The notes beneath the pieces are model-generated. The model worked only from the letters and a program-made list of their open reading frames with translations. It was not told where the DNA came from and ran no database searches. Of a DNA stretch of 64,000 nt, positions 43,524-52,977 are shown piece after piece. This stretch comes from Acinetobacter lwoffii (GTDB lineage Bacteria; Pseudomonadota; Gammaproteobacteria; Pseudomonadales; Moraxellaceae): contig NZ_CP118963.1 of assembly GCF_029024105.1 (NCBI RefSeq), positions 2,232,001-2,296,000 of the forward strand. The letters run 5' to 3'. The first letter of the stretch is position 1; each line of letters begins with the position of its first letter. Made by a program: the position numbers and the translations under genes.

Positions 43524-43553
43524 TAAAAAGGAGCACATGTTGCTCCTTTTTTA
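43524..43553 (+). terminator. oxyR terminator
   Basis: AAAAGGAGCA/TGCTCCTTTT (43526-43550) is a perfect 10-bp stem with a 5-base loop, followed by T. Confidence 0.93.
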
Positions 43554-43637
43554 TATCTTGAATTGAATGCATCCAGTCCGCCTAGAAACTTAGAATCTCT
43601 ACATTTCAGCTAAATCACTATTCTTTGGGATAGGCAT

Positions 43638-44288
43638 TTGCATCTGCCTGATTCACAGTATAGCTCTCTATCGCATCTACAGGATCGCGTTTTATTGGCT
43701 AGCCTTTTGCCTGCACCGGTTTTAGTGATTCGTTCACCGACTGGACTCGACCTGTCAAAAATCCAAACCGTGCTACTGCAACTGGGCTATCAGCCAGATA
43801 TGCTGCTGTATGCGGACAATATACTGTCTGCACAGTCCATGATTACTGAACATCTGCCCAATCTGATTCTTTATCATGCAGCAACAACTTCAGAGATCAG
43901 TTTGATCCGTCAGCTGAAACAGCAAAACCCGTACCCGCCTGTTATTACCATATTCAATACGGATGCCATAGTAACGATCTATTCTGCTTTATTATCCGGA
44001 GCAGATAGCTATATGCAGCATCATGATTCATTACCGCAGTTCGCTGAGAGTCTAAAAATTGTCTTACGCGGCGGAGCCTACATTCATACTGAACTGGCAG
44101 ACTATATCCTGCACCAGCCCATTGCCAAAACCTGTCTTAACCTCGCTGAATTGCAGTTATTAAAAGTATTGAGTCAACATCAATCGCAAGCCGAACGACA
44201 AAACCAGCTCCAGATGAAGGACTATCAGATGTATAGTCGGGTCAAACATATCTATCGAAAACTGGTTCAACTCAGCTTGAACAGTTAA
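43638..44288 (+). CDS. Degenerate response regulator with LuxR-type output
   Basis: This 216-residue protein has the layout of a NarL/LuxR response regulator. A receiver-like domain covers about 25-145, and a C-terminal LuxR-type helix-turn-helix about 165-210 (LNLAELQLLKVLSQHQSQAE...MYSRVKHIYRKL). The phosphorylation site is missing: PNLILYHAAT (74-83) has His80 where the acceptor Asp should be, and GADSYMQHHD has His128 where the conserved Lys should be. It is therefore probably not phosphorylated normally. No sensor kinase is adjacent. The start is a TTG at 43638 with GGGATAGG upstream; no upstream ATG exists in frame before a stop codon. The targets are unknown. Confidence 0.75.
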   Translation: MHLPDSQYSSLSHLQDRVLLASLLPAPVLVIRSPTGLDLSKIQTVLLQLGYQPDMLLYADNILSAQSMITEHLPNLILYHAATTSEISLIRQLKQQNPYPPVITIFNTDAIVTIYSALLSGADSYMQHHDSLPQFAESLKIVLRGGAYIHTELADYILHQPIAKTCLNLAELQLLKVLSQHQSQAERQNQLQMKDYQMYSRVKHIYRKLVQLSLNS

Positions 44289-44306
44289 ATTCTATCTTCG
44301 GAATAA

Positions 44307-44332
44307 AAAGAGGCTGAATATTCAGCCTCTTT
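44307..44332. terminator. Bidirectional terminator between the regulator gene and ppk
   Basis: This is a perfect 26-bp palindrome built on AAAGAGGCTGAA/TTCAGCCTCTTT, with A/T runs on both sides, between convergent genes. Confidence 0.88.
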
Positions 44333-44344
44333 AAATGCTTAAAC

Positions 44345-46426
44345 TTATTTAAACAGCTCTAACAGAATACGTTGTGCATTATGCGGTTTGTCACCTTCTT
44401 TTGGCTGTGCCCGCAGCCAGGTGCCATCACCTTGCAATAACCAGGATTGCTGGTTGTCTTTCAGGTAATTCAACAGACCCTGTTGATAGATGCGTTTTTT
44501 CAAAGCTTCATCTTCGACCGGGAAACAGGCTTCGACCCGATTAAACAGGTTACGATCCATCCAGTCTGCACTTGAGCAGTAAATACGTGAATTGCCATTA
44601 TTGCTGAAATAATACACGCGGGTATGTTCCAGGAAACGTCCGACAATTGAACGCACCCGGATATTTTCTGACAGCCCCGGCAACCCCGGACGCAAACTGC
44701 AAATTGAGCGAATAATCAGGTCAATTTGTACCCCGGCCTGAGAAGCTTCATAGAGTTTGTTAATCAACTGCATTTCGGTCAGCGCATTGACTTTGACAAT
44801 AATCTGCGCCGGTTTCCCTGCCTGAGCATAGGCAATTTCATTATCAATATAGTTCAGTAACTGGGCATGTAAGGTAAACGGCGCATGCAGCAGCTTTTTC
44901 AGCTTGGCCATTTTCCCCATACCGGTCAGTTCCTGAAAAATACGATGCACATCTTCACACAGATCTTTATCCGTCGTTAACAGGCCGTAATCGGTATAGA
45001 TTCGCGCATTGCCGGCATGATAATTACCGGTGCCCAGATGCACATAGCGCACCAGTTTGTTATTTTCCCGGCGCACCACCAGAATCATCTTGGCGTGAGT
45101 CTTGTAACCGACAATGCCGTAGACCACGACCGCACCCGCTTCTTGGAGGACATTGGCCACCGCAATATTGGATTCTTCATCAAAACGCGCACGTAATTCA
45201 ATGACTGCGGTCACTTCCTTGCCATTGCGGGCAGCCTCTGCCAACACTTGGACAATTTCAGAATCTGGTCCACTACGGTACAAGGTCTGCTTGATCGCCA
45301 GTACTTGTGGATCGCGTGCCGCTTCACGTAATAATGAAATGACCGGCGCAAAAGATTCAAAGGGATGATGTAGCAAAATATCCTGTTTCTGCATCGCACT
45401 AAAAATATTTTCAGATTTTTTCAGTACTTTAGGAATGATGGGAGTATGCGAGTCATAACGTAAATGCGGACGTTTAAAATTAGATAGTAAACGTGCCAGA
45501 TTGACCGGGCCAGCAACTTTATAAAGCTGCTCGTCGTCCAGATCAAATTCATTCAGCAGATATTCATAAATATGCTGTGGGCAGTTTTCCGTTACTTCCA
45601 GACGTACCGCACGACCAAACCGGCGTGAACTGAGTTCACCTTTGAGTGCCTTGGCCAGATCTTCCACATCTTCATTCAAGGCCAAATCGGCATTTCGGGT
45701 GACACGGAACTGATAACAGCCAGTCGCTGTCATCCCCGGGAACAGGTCAGAAACATGCTCATGAATAATCGCCGACAGCATTACATGATGTTCTTTTCCA
45801 TCGGTCAGTTCATCCGGTAAACGTACCACGCGTGGCAGAGAACGCGGTGCAGGTACCACAGCCAGATCAATCTGACGGCCAAAAGCATCTTTCCCTTCCA
45901 GCGTGACAATAAAGTTCAGTGATTTATTCACCAGCCGCGGGAATGGATGCGCTGGGTCTAGGCTGATCGGCGTGAGGACGGGAGCCACCTGCTCCTGAAA
46001 ATATTTTTTCACCCAGGCAGATTGAGCTGGGGTCAATTCACCACGGCGCAAGAAGCAAATATCTTCCTCACGCAGTTTTGGCAAAATTTCTTCATTTAAA
46101 ATACGGTATTGACGTTCAATGGCGGCATGTGCCGTTTTAGAAATCTGTTCTAAAACCTGCTTTGGAGTCAAGCCATCCGGACTCCGACTTTCATTGTCCA
46201 GATCCAGCTGTTCCATCATCCCGGCGACCCGGATTTCAAAAAATTCGTCCAGATTACGCGAGAAAATCAACAGAAAATTCATGCGTTCGAGCAATGGATG
46301 TAAAGGATCGACAGCCTGTTCCAGAACGCGTAAATGGAAGTCTAGGATAGACAGTTCACGATTAATATAACGATCATTATATGTATATTCGGGCTGTGCT
46401 GAAGTTGTGCTGGCTGCCGTATTCAT
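44345..46426 (-). CDS. ppk: Polyphosphate kinase 1
   Basis: PPK1 makes long-chain polyphosphate from ATP and can run in reverse. The 693 residues have the four-domain layout: an N domain (YINRELSILDFHLRVLEQA), a head domain, and two phospholipase-D-like C domains. The latter contain the autophosphorylated His region GIVGYKTHAKM and VRYVHLGTGNYHAGNARIYTD. Length and motifs fit. Polyphosphate is tied to stress survival, motility and biofilm formation in many bacteria. The gene is convergent with the regulator gene and preceded upstream by mtgA on the same strand. Confidence 0.97.
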   Translation of the reverse strand: MNTAASTTSAQPEYTYNDRYINRELSILDFHLRVLEQAVDPLHPLLERMNFLLIFSRNLDEFFEIRVAGMMEQLDLDNESRSPDGLTPKQVLEQISKTAHAAIERQYRILNEEILPKLREEDICFLRRGELTPAQSAWVKKYFQEQVAPVLTPISLDPAHPFPRLVNKSLNFIVTLEGKDAFGRQIDLAVVPAPRSLPRVVRLPDELTDGKEHHVMLSAIIHEHVSDLFPGMTATGCYQFRVTRNADLALNEDVEDLAKALKGELSSRRFGRAVRLEVTENCPQHIYEYLLNEFDLDDEQLYKVAGPVNLARLLSNFKRPHLRYDSHTPIIPKVLKKSENIFSAMQKQDILLHHPFESFAPVISLLREAARDPQVLAIKQTLYRSGPDSEIVQVLAEAARNGKEVTAVIELRARFDEESNIAVANVLQEAGAVVVYGIVGYKTHAKMILVVRRENNKLVRYVHLGTGNYHAGNARIYTDYGLLTTDKDLCEDVHRIFQELTGMGKMAKLKKLLHAPFTLHAQLLNYIDNEIAYAQAGKPAQIIVKVNALTEMQLINKLYEASQAGVQIDLIIRSICSLRPGLPGLSENIRVRSIVGRFLEHTRVYYFSNNGNSRIYCSSADWMDRNLFNRVEACFPVEDEALKKRIYQQGLLNYLKDNQQSWLLQGDGTWLRAQPKEGDKPHNAQRILLELFK

Positions 46427-46493
46427 ATCAAACCTATGCGGATTTAAAATTGTGCTTATCGCTCCAAGTATGCTTCAAATTGATGACAATTTC

Positions 46494-46524
46494 ATAAAAA
46501 AAAGCCCAAATAATTGGGCTTTCT
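46494..46524 (-). terminator. mtgA terminator
   Basis: AAAGCCCA/TGGGCTTT (46501-46522) runs on the minus strand into eight T, after the mtgA stop. It separates mtgA from ppk. Confidence 0.88.
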
Positions 46525-46538
46525 CTTCAAATCATCAA

Positions 46539-47213
46539 TTAAGGTAATTCTGCATAGCGCATATAGCGCTGAATCATCCGTTTACGCGCATTTAATGCAG
46601 AGGAATTGCGATGATCCTGAAAGTATTTCGGATTGGTGAGAATGGCCGCGAGAAAGATGGCTTGATCCCGGGTCAGACTTTGCGCGGTTTTACCAAAATA
46701 ATGCTTGGCCGCCGCTTCAACGCCGTAAATATTGTCCCCGAACTCGATCGAGTTTAAATAGACTTCCAGAATCCGTTCTTTCGACCACATGCGTTCCATC
46801 ATCCAGGTTGCGACTGCTTCCTGACCTTTACGCACAAAGGAACGCTTGTTGACGAGGAACAGGTTTTTCGCCAATTGCTGGGAGATTGTCGAACCACCGG
46901 CCACTACACGGCCCTGATTTCTGTTTTTATTCAGCGCAGTTTGAATTCCGTCCCAGTCAAAACCATGGTGATGAATAAATTTTCCATCTTCCGCAGTGAC
47001 GATGGCACGTTTCAGATTCAGGCTGATTTCGTCATAGGGACGCCACTGATGCTGAATCGCTTTGGAAGGTTCTGTCCAGTAATCAATCCGCATCATCATG
47101 GTGGTGTTCACCGGATTGGTTCGCCACCAGGCCAGACTGGCAAAGATCCACAATTGAACCAGCAGAATCACACTGACGATGACGAGCATCGTGCGGATCA
47201 GAAAGGCTTTCAT
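46539..47213 (-). CDS. mtgA: Monofunctional peptidoglycan glycosyltransferase
   Basis: MtgA polymerises lipid II into glycan strands in the periplasm. The 224-residue product has an N-terminal membrane anchor (about 5-28) and a GT51 domain with IVTAEDGKFIHHHGFDWDGI (catalytic Glu, motif 1), GGSTISQQLAKNLFL (motif 2), KERILEVYLNSIEFG (motif 4) and GVEAAAKHYFGK. There is no transpeptidase domain, as expected. AGGAG lies about 14 bases before the ATG. Confidence 0.96.
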   Translation of the reverse strand: MKAFLIRTMLVIVSVILLVQLWIFASLAWWRTNPVNTTMMMRIDYWTEPSKAIQHQWRPYDEISLNLKRAIVTAEDGKFIHHHGFDWDGIQTALNKNRNQGRVVAGGSTISQQLAKNLFLVNKRSFVRKGQEAVATWMMERMWSKERILEVYLNSIEFGDNIYGVEAAAKHYFGKTAQSLTRDQAIFLAAILTNPKYFQDHRNSSALNARKRMIQRYMRYAELP

Positions 47214-47290
47214 GTCAGTGCGTTACTCCTGAAAATTTAATTTTTCGTGTTAAGCTTATTCGAAATATACAATCACAGCAAAAAAATAGC

Positions 47291-48109
47291 ATGTCTGAAT
47301 ACTCTCCCCCTGTCGAACATCACAAACTTGAAATGCATCTCTGGTGGATCACCGCCATTTTAATCGGGATCAATGTTGGATTATTTGGCTGGCAAGCCAT
47401 GCATGGCATGGATGTTAACCAGCCGAGTACCCGAGACGCTATTCTCTGGGGTGCCGATTATGCACCTTTAACCTATTTAGCGGAACCCATGCGCTTGTTT
47501 AGCAGCATATTTTTTCATTTTGGCCTGATTCACCTGATGTTGAATATGTGGGCCTTGTATATTTTTGGTAGTGTTGCCGAACAGCTGTTTGGCCGGATGT
47601 ATTTTATTGGCCTGTATGTGTGTGCCGGATTAATGGGCAGCCTGCTCAGTGGCTATATGAACATTCAGGACAGCTATAGCCTGATCGAAGGCGGTGTGGC
47701 CAATCCCGATTTATTGCCTGCGGTCAGTGCCGGCGCATCTGGTGCCGTGATGGGACTCGGTGCTTCACTCACGGTGCTGGCTTTATTGCCAATGCTGCCA
47801 CAGCAACGTTTTATTCTGGATAAAAAAACCCTGGTGATGGTGATGGGTCTAAACCTCACGCTGGGCTTTATGATCAGTGGAATCAACAATGCCGCACATA
47901 TTGGCGGCATGCTGATGGGGGCTTTTCTCACCTTGCTCTGGTACATCGGGCAAAAAATGCAGCGTAGCCACCTGTTCAATCTGATTGCCTTGATTGTCGG
48001 GTTCGGCCTTTGTGTGCTGCTTTATCAACATAACTTGGCCTTACTCGAACCCATTCGCCCACTGTGGCAAGAGATTCTGGAAATGATGCAACAGCAACTA
48101 AAACTTTAA
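47291..48109 (+). CDS. Rhomboid family intramembrane serine protease
   Basis: Rhomboids cleave membrane helices within the bilayer. This 272-residue protein has at least six hydrophobic segments. HLMLNMWALYIFG (about 81-93) carries the oxyanion-hole Asn, GASGAVMG the nucleophile Ser150, and NAAHIGGMLMG the catalytic His203. All catalytic features are intact. Its substrate is unknown. It is divergent from mtgA and convergent with ybbP. Confidence 0.94.
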   Translation: MSEYSPPVEHHKLEMHLWWITAILIGINVGLFGWQAMHGMDVNQPSTRDAILWGADYAPLTYLAEPMRLFSSIFFHFGLIHLMLNMWALYIFGSVAEQLFGRMYFIGLYVCAGLMGSLLSGYMNIQDSYSLIEGGVANPDLLPAVSAGASGAVMGLGASLTVLALLPMLPQQRFILDKKTLVMVMGLNLTLGFMISGINNAAHIGGMLMGAFLTLLWYIGQKMQRSHLFNLIALIVGFGLCVLLYQHNLALLEPIRPLWQEILEMMQQQLKL

Positions 48110-48143
48110 CTCTCAGCCAGTTTAAAAATCACGGAGATGAATC

Positions 48144-50636
48144 TTATTGATTCATCTCACGCAAGCTTTGTAAGGGTGGAATCTCTGACAGATAACTCAG
48201 GCGATAACGGCCAATCAGCGCACATAAAGAGGTCATAAAGATCGGCAGGATAATCCAGATTTCCCAATGCGGCTGAATCATTAAATCCATTTTATAACTG
48301 GCAATCGCACTGATCACTTCGGCAAACAGGCAGGAAACTATTCCGGCAAACAGCCCAATAAAACCAATTTCCAGACTCATCATGGTTTTCAGTTTCTGCT
48401 TGGAACTACCGAATGATCGTAGCAAAGCCACTTCACGTTTGCGTTCATCCATCAACAGGTTCAGACAGGCCATCAGCACCAGAAAACCGGAAATGCTGAC
48501 CAGTACCGCCAGAATCGTCACGATTTGCACCAGCACATTCACAATGCGTTTGATCTCTTCCAGAATCAGGCTGACATCAATAAAGACCGTGTTGGAAAAT
48601 TGCTGGATCACAGGGACCAGTTTGCCTTTATCTGTTTCCGGGACATAAAAACTGCCCAGATAACTGCCGGCATTGGCATCCATGCTATTCGGTGCAAAGA
48701 TAAAGAAGAAATTCGGGCTAAAACTTTCCCATTCGACGGTTCTTAGATTAACGACTTTAGCTTCCAGTATCCCTTCTGGCAGACTGAAACTGAGTTTATC
48801 TCCGATCTTGATCCCTAGCTCTTCCGCAGTATTGGCTTCGACCGATACGGTGCCGACTTGTTTTAATACCGCGTCACCACTGACAATCACATTATCTTGT
48901 GGATAGCTATTTGACTGGGTCAGATTCAGCTCACGTCTTAAAGTATTGCTACTTTTAACCAACTCTTCGGCAAATGGCTGATCATTTTTGGCGACCAGAC
49001 GCCCACGGACATTTGGATATAGCGGTGTGCTTTTCCAGCCATTCTGCTCAAGTTGGGCTTTGAGATCCGGCATATCAAAAGGCGGTAAGCCATAAACAAA
49101 CTGGTTCGGCGTACCTTCCGGTAACTGTTGCTGCCAACGATCTAGCAGATCGGTACGCAAGACGGCCAATACTGTAATCAGGCTCAAGCCCAAGGCTAAA
49201 GCCGTAATCTGCAAGGCGGTCTGAGAAGGCGTGCGTACATAGGCTGACAGATTCAGCTTCATATTCCGCAGCAGTTTCAACACCCCCCATACCGTCAGAT
49301 ACAGCACTGCACATAACACAATAATCGCGCCAATCACCCAGGCGGTCAGCAACAGATTTTCAGTCAAAATCACACTAAAAACAATCAGGCTGAGCGTTCC
49401 GGTCAGCAGCATCCACAGCATGGATTGTACTGATTTTTCCTGCTGGCGAATGACCCGAATCGGTGGCGTATTTAGCAATTGCAACAAGCTTGGCATGACA
49501 AAACCGAGTAGCACTACGGCACTGGTCAGCATGGCGACCGGCAAAGGCCCGAGCAACATCGCGATGGCCGAAAACTCAATCTGCAAATTTGGAATCAGCT
49601 GCAACATCAATTGCAACAGTCCATAACCCAGACTGATCCCGACCACGGTACCAATTAGCATCGCAATTAACAGCACCATCCCGAGTAAAGCCAGATAAGC
49701 CGACAGAATCTGCTGCTTGGTGGCGCCAATACAACGCATCAAGGCAATATGATCCTGATTCTGCTGTACATAACGCTGCGCGGTTAAAGCAATGGCAATC
49801 CCACATAATAGAATGGTCAGAATATTGGCCAGTTGCAGGAAAGTGTCCAGATTAGCAATCGGCTTCATCAAGCGGGTATTGCCTTCACTGGCATTGCGTA
49901 ACCTGAGACTGCTTTGCTCCTCAAACTCCTGCCCTTGTACTTCCGCTGGCGTTTCAGCTGAGGCGTTTGCTGACTTGACCTGCTGCTTGAACAGGGCTTC
50001 ATATTGTTGGGTATCATCCGGACGGCCAGCCATAAGTAGGCGATATTCAATCCGGCTCCCCACCTGAATGGCATTGGTTCGTGCGACATCTGCCTGAGAA
50101 ATAATTACGGTCGGTGAAAAACCGGAAAATCCAAGCTCCTGATTGGAGTCTTGTTCAATCTTGGCAGTAACTTTAAATGCTGCATCGGCAATATTGAGCT
50201 GATCGCCCAGTTTGACTTTGAGCAAATCCATGGCTCGTGGACTAAGCCAGATTTCACCAGACTGAATCGACTTTTTTGCCGGTTGCACCCGCAGTTCACC
50301 ACGCAAAGGAAAAGCCTGATCGATGGCTTTGACATTGACCATGACAAACTGCGCATCGGTATAGGCCATACTGCTAAAGAAAGTGACTTCTGACTGCTTT
50401 AAATCCAGCTGCTTGGCCTGATCACGCCACTGCTTTGGCAAAAGCTCATTATCTGAAAGCACCAGATCACCGGCCAGCATTTCTGCTGCCTGCAAGGCAA
50501 CTGCATTTTGGATCTGTTCATTGCTAAATTTGAGTGCAGTGGTCGCACTGATCGCCAGTGTTAAGGCAATAATCAGTAGATAAATCCCGGTCGTTTTAAA
50601 GCTTTGCGTCAGTAAAGGACGAAATAATGGATTCAT
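48144..50636 (-). CDS. ybbP: ABC exporter permease, YbbP/FtsX type
   Basis: This 830-residue permease has an N-terminal membrane helix, a large periplasmic domain, FtsX-like helix clusters (around 260-450 and 690-820) and a second periplasmic region between. This is the duplicated arrangement of E. coli YbbP. With the ATPase encoded just upstream it forms an exporter-type ABC system. The substrate is not established; context with tesA suggests lipid or envelope material. I start at the ATG at 50636, which has GGAGGATGAA directly before it and lies one base after the ybbA stop. Upstream in-frame ATGs lack such a site. Confidence 0.92.
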   Translation of the reverse strand: MNPLFRPLLTQSFKTTGIYLLIIALTLAISATTALKFSNEQIQNAVALQAAEMLAGDLVLSDNELLPKQWRDQAKQLDLKQSEVTFFSSMAYTDAQFVMVNVKAIDQAFPLRGELRVQPAKKSIQSGEIWLSPRAMDLLKVKLGDQLNIADAAFKVTAKIEQDSNQELGFSGFSPTVIISQADVARTNAIQVGSRIEYRLLMAGRPDDTQQYEALFKQQVKSANASAETPAEVQGQEFEEQSSLRLRNASEGNTRLMKPIANLDTFLQLANILTILLCGIAIALTAQRYVQQNQDHIALMRCIGATKQQILSAYLALLGMVLLIAMLIGTVVGISLGYGLLQLMLQLIPNLQIEFSAIAMLLGPLPVAMLTSAVVLLGFVMPSLLQLLNTPPIRVIRQQEKSVQSMLWMLLTGTLSLIVFSVILTENLLLTAWVIGAIIVLCAVLYLTVWGVLKLLRNMKLNLSAYVRTPSQTALQITALALGLSLITVLAVLRTDLLDRWQQQLPEGTPNQFVYGLPPFDMPDLKAQLEQNGWKSTPLYPNVRGRLVAKNDQPFAEELVKSSNTLRRELNLTQSNSYPQDNVIVSGDAVLKQVGTVSVEANTAEELGIKIGDKLSFSLPEGILEAKVVNLRTVEWESFSPNFFFIFAPNSMDANAGSYLGSFYVPETDKGKLVPVIQQFSNTVFIDVSLILEEIKRIVNVLVQIVTILAVLVSISGFLVLMACLNLLMDERKREVALLRSFGSSKQKLKTMMSLEIGFIGLFAGIVSCLFAEVISAIASYKMDLMIQPHWEIWIILPIFMTSLCALIGRYRLSYLSEIPPLQSLREMNQ

Positions 50637-50637
50637 T

Positions 50638-51363
50638 TCATCCTCCATTCGGATGTTCAATCAGCTCGCCATTCAGCAGTTCAAAATGCCGCTGACACTG
50701 CTGCGCCAATTTGCGGTCATGCGTGACCAGCACCAAAGTTGTTCCCAGTTCCCGGTTCAGTTGAAATAGCAGTTGTTCAATTTCTCTGGCTGTTTCACCA
50801 TCGAGATTGCCCGTAGGTTCATCGGCAAAAATGATTTTTGGTTCACTGACCAGTGCGCGTGCAATCGCCACACGTTGCTGTTCTCCCCCGGACAATACTT
50901 TTGGGGTTTGCTGCGCCTGTCGATCCAGACCGACCTTATGTAGTAATGCCAACGCCTTTTGCTCAGCTTCTGCATATTTAAAGCCGGGCTGCAGGCGCAG
51001 TGGCAGCATTACATTTTCAAGTGCAGTCAGGTGCGGTAAGAGCTGAAAAGACTGAAAGACAAATCCGATATTTCTTAAACGTACCAGCGCACGTTGTTCT
51101 TCATTCAAGTTAGACACTGATTCGCCACAGACCAGAAGCTGACCTGAACTTGCCTGATCCAGTGTCGCCAGAATACCCAGTAATGTGGATTTTCCGGAAC
51201 CGGAACGACCGGTAATAGCCACTTGTTCTCCGGCCTGAATATCCAGATCAAGATCCTCAAAAATGGTGAGTTGTTTTTGTGAAAGTTGTATCTTTTGTGT
51301 CAATTTCTGGGCAGAAATAATAGCCTGTGGCATGATGGTCGAATCGTTGCTGCTTTGAATCAT
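50638..51363 (-). CDS. ybbA: ABC transporter ATPase, YbbA/LolD type
   Basis: This 241-residue ATPase has Walker A GRSGSGKSTLL, Q-loop GFVFQSFQLLPHLTALENV, signature LSGGEQQRVAIARAL, Walker B IIFADEPTGNLDG and the switch His (LVTHD). It belongs to the MacB/LolD/YbbA group and pairs with the permease that follows one base later. AGGA stands nine bases before the ATG. Its start codon is only 11 bp from the divergent tesA start, the same divergent tesA/ybbA-ybbP order as in E. coli. Confidence 0.95.
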   Translation of the reverse strand: MIQSSNDSTIMPQAIISAQKLTQKIQLSQKQLTIFEDLDLDIQAGEQVAITGRSGSGKSTLLGILATLDQASSGQLLVCGESVSNLNEEQRALVRLRNIGFVFQSFQLLPHLTALENVMLPLRLQPGFKYAEAEQKALALLHKVGLDRQAQQTPKVLSGGEQQRVAIARALVSEPKIIFADEPTGNLDGETAREIEQLLFQLNRELGTTLVLVTHDRKLAQQCQRHFELLNGELIEHPNGG

Positions 51364-51374
51364 ACGTGTCCTAT

Positions 51375-52004
51375 ATGAAAGATCTTAATCAGAAAACTCG
51401 GCTATTGCCTTACTTTTTTTTTCTCAGTCTGTGCCTATTACCTCTTGGGGTTTCAGCAAAGACGATTATGATTTTAGGTGATAGTTTAAGTGCAGGTTAT
51501 GGTATCCAGCCCCAGCAAGGTTGGGTACATTTATTACAAAAGCGTTTAGAGCAACAGTATCCGAAACAGCATAAAGTGGTCAATGCAAGTGTCAGTGGCG
51601 AAACCACCAGCGGAGCACTGGCCAGACTGCCTAAACTGTTACAGACGCATCGTCCAGACCTTGTGGTGATTGAGTTAGGTGGCAATGATGGCTTACGTGG
51701 ACAACCACCGCAAATGATTCAAAAAAATTTAGCCAGCCTGATTCAGCAGAGCCAGAAAGCCAAAGCCAAGGTTATTGTATTTGGTATGAAAATGCCGCCT
51801 AACTACGGTCAGGCCTATAGCAAAGCTTTTGAAAATAATTATAAAGTGGTCAGTCAGCAATATAAGGTGAAGTTATTGCCCTTCTTTATGCAAGGTGTAG
51901 CCGGCAACAAAACCCTGATGCAAAAGGATCTGATTCATCCAAATGCTAAAGCACAGACGATCCTGTTAAATAATGCTTATCCATATATTAAAGGCGCTTT
52001 ATAA
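51375..52004 (+). CDS. tesA: Periplasmic GDSL esterase / thioesterase I (TesA-like)
   Basis: TesA is a secreted SGNH hydrolase with thioesterase, arylesterase and lysophospholipase activity. The protein (about 209 residues) has a signal peptide ending near VSA-K, then MILGDSLSAGYGIQ (block I, Ser), VSGETTSGA, ELGGNDGLRG (block III, Asn) and DLIHPNAKAQ (block V, Asp-x-x-His). An in-frame GTG at 51366 is also possible. Neither start has a clear ribosome-binding site, and the divergent ybbA start is only 11 bp away, so the transcript may be leaderless or start within ybbA. Confidence 0.93.
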   Translation: MKDLNQKTRLLPYFFFLSLCLLPLGVSAKTIMILGDSLSAGYGIQPQQGWVHLLQKRLEQQYPKQHKVVNASVSGETTSGALARLPKLLQTHRPDLVVIELGGNDGLRGQPPQMIQKNLASLIQQSQKAKAKVIVFGMKMPPNYGQAYSKAFENNYKVVSQQYKVKLLPFFMQGVAGNKTLMQKDLIHPNAKAQTILLNNAYPYIKGAL

Positions 52005-52015
52005 AGCGCCTTTAA
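51990..52015 (+). terminator. tesA terminator overlapping the stop codon
   Basis: The perfect 24-bp palindrome built on AAAGGCGCTTTA contains the tesA TAA (52002-52004). The tail is only weakly T-rich. Confidence 0.6.
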
Positions 52016-52047
52016 CTTATTTTAGAATGTATTTAGATGAATCGTGA

Positions 52048-52662
52048 TTAGAAATCGAAGAATGTCACTTCACCAGTTTCCAGTGAATATTCAGCACCGA
52101 CGACTTTTAATTTTCCTTGTCCAATCAGGTTTTCCAGAACGGCTGAACCATGACGCAACTGATTCACCGAAGCAAATACATTGGAACGTACCGCATGCTT
52201 GGATAATTTTGCCAAGTCGTTTTTCAGTTCAGTTTGCATTAAGGTTTCAACTGAAGGACGTACGCGGTTCACAATCGACATCAGGTTTGCCGATGGCGGG
52301 CAATCCGGACACATTAAAGTATCAATAGTGGCTTTAATCGCACCACAGTGACTGTGACCTAACACCACCACAATCGCGCAATCATAACGTGCCGCGGCAA
52401 ATTCAACACTGCCGACCTGTGAAGGTGCAACAATATTACCTGCAACACGAATCACAAAAAGGTCACCGAGACCCTGATCAAAAACCATTTCGGCTGGAAC
52501 GCGCGAATCTGAACATCCCAAAACAATCGCAAACGGATTCTGATCCTCTGCCATTTCTGCGCGCTGTTGGTGGCTAAGTTGTTTTGGATGCGTGGTATCG
52601 CCACTGACAAAACGTTGGTTACCCTGTCTAAGACGTTCTAAAGCTTCTTGAGCTGTGAGCAT
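52048..52662 (-). CDS. Beta-class carbonic anhydrase
   Basis: Carbonic anhydrase interconverts CO2 and bicarbonate for carboxylases and pH control. The 204 residues carry the zinc ligands and catalytic dyad of the beta class: GCSDSRVPAE (Cys50, Asp52, Arg54) and LGHSHCGAIK (His103, Cys106). No signal peptide is present, so the enzyme is cytoplasmic. The length is typical. It is convergent with tesA. Confidence 0.95.
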   Translation of the reverse strand: MLTAQEALERLRQGNQRFVSGDTTHPKQLSHQQRAEMAEDQNPFAIVLGCSDSRVPAEMVFDQGLGDLFVIRVAGNIVAPSQVGSVEFAAARYDCAIVVVLGHSHCGAIKATIDTLMCPDCPPSANLMSIVNRVRPSVETLMQTELKNDLAKLSKHAVRSNVFASVNQLRHGSAVLENLIGQGKLKVVGAEYSLETGEVTFFDF

Positions 52663-52977
52663 TCTTTTCTATCACCGATGGTTTTAGTTGCAATATCTTA
52701 CTGCCAGTTTTTTTGAATGTCACTTGCAAAAAATCTTAGCTGATTAAATTTTTAGCATTTATCTAATTTCATTTCTGCAGGGAATTTATGCGCAATACAT
52801 CACATTTTCCAGTCATTTAATGCAATCTAGCAAAAAACTAATGGGTGACAAGCGCAAGGATTGATTTAAAATAGGGTGAAGAATAATGTTTTTATTTGAA
52901 TGAAAATTGCAAATTTATAACATGGAAGTATTTTAATTGAGCAATTTGCTCACTGGGTTTGTTTTGGGGAATGGCCA
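52663..52977. other. Divergent spacer between carbonic anhydrase and the secreted hydrolase
   Basis: An AT-rich promoter region for both flanking genes. TTTTGGGGAATGG just before the hydrolase ATG includes a usable ribosome-binding site. No other structure is evident. Confidence 0.4.
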
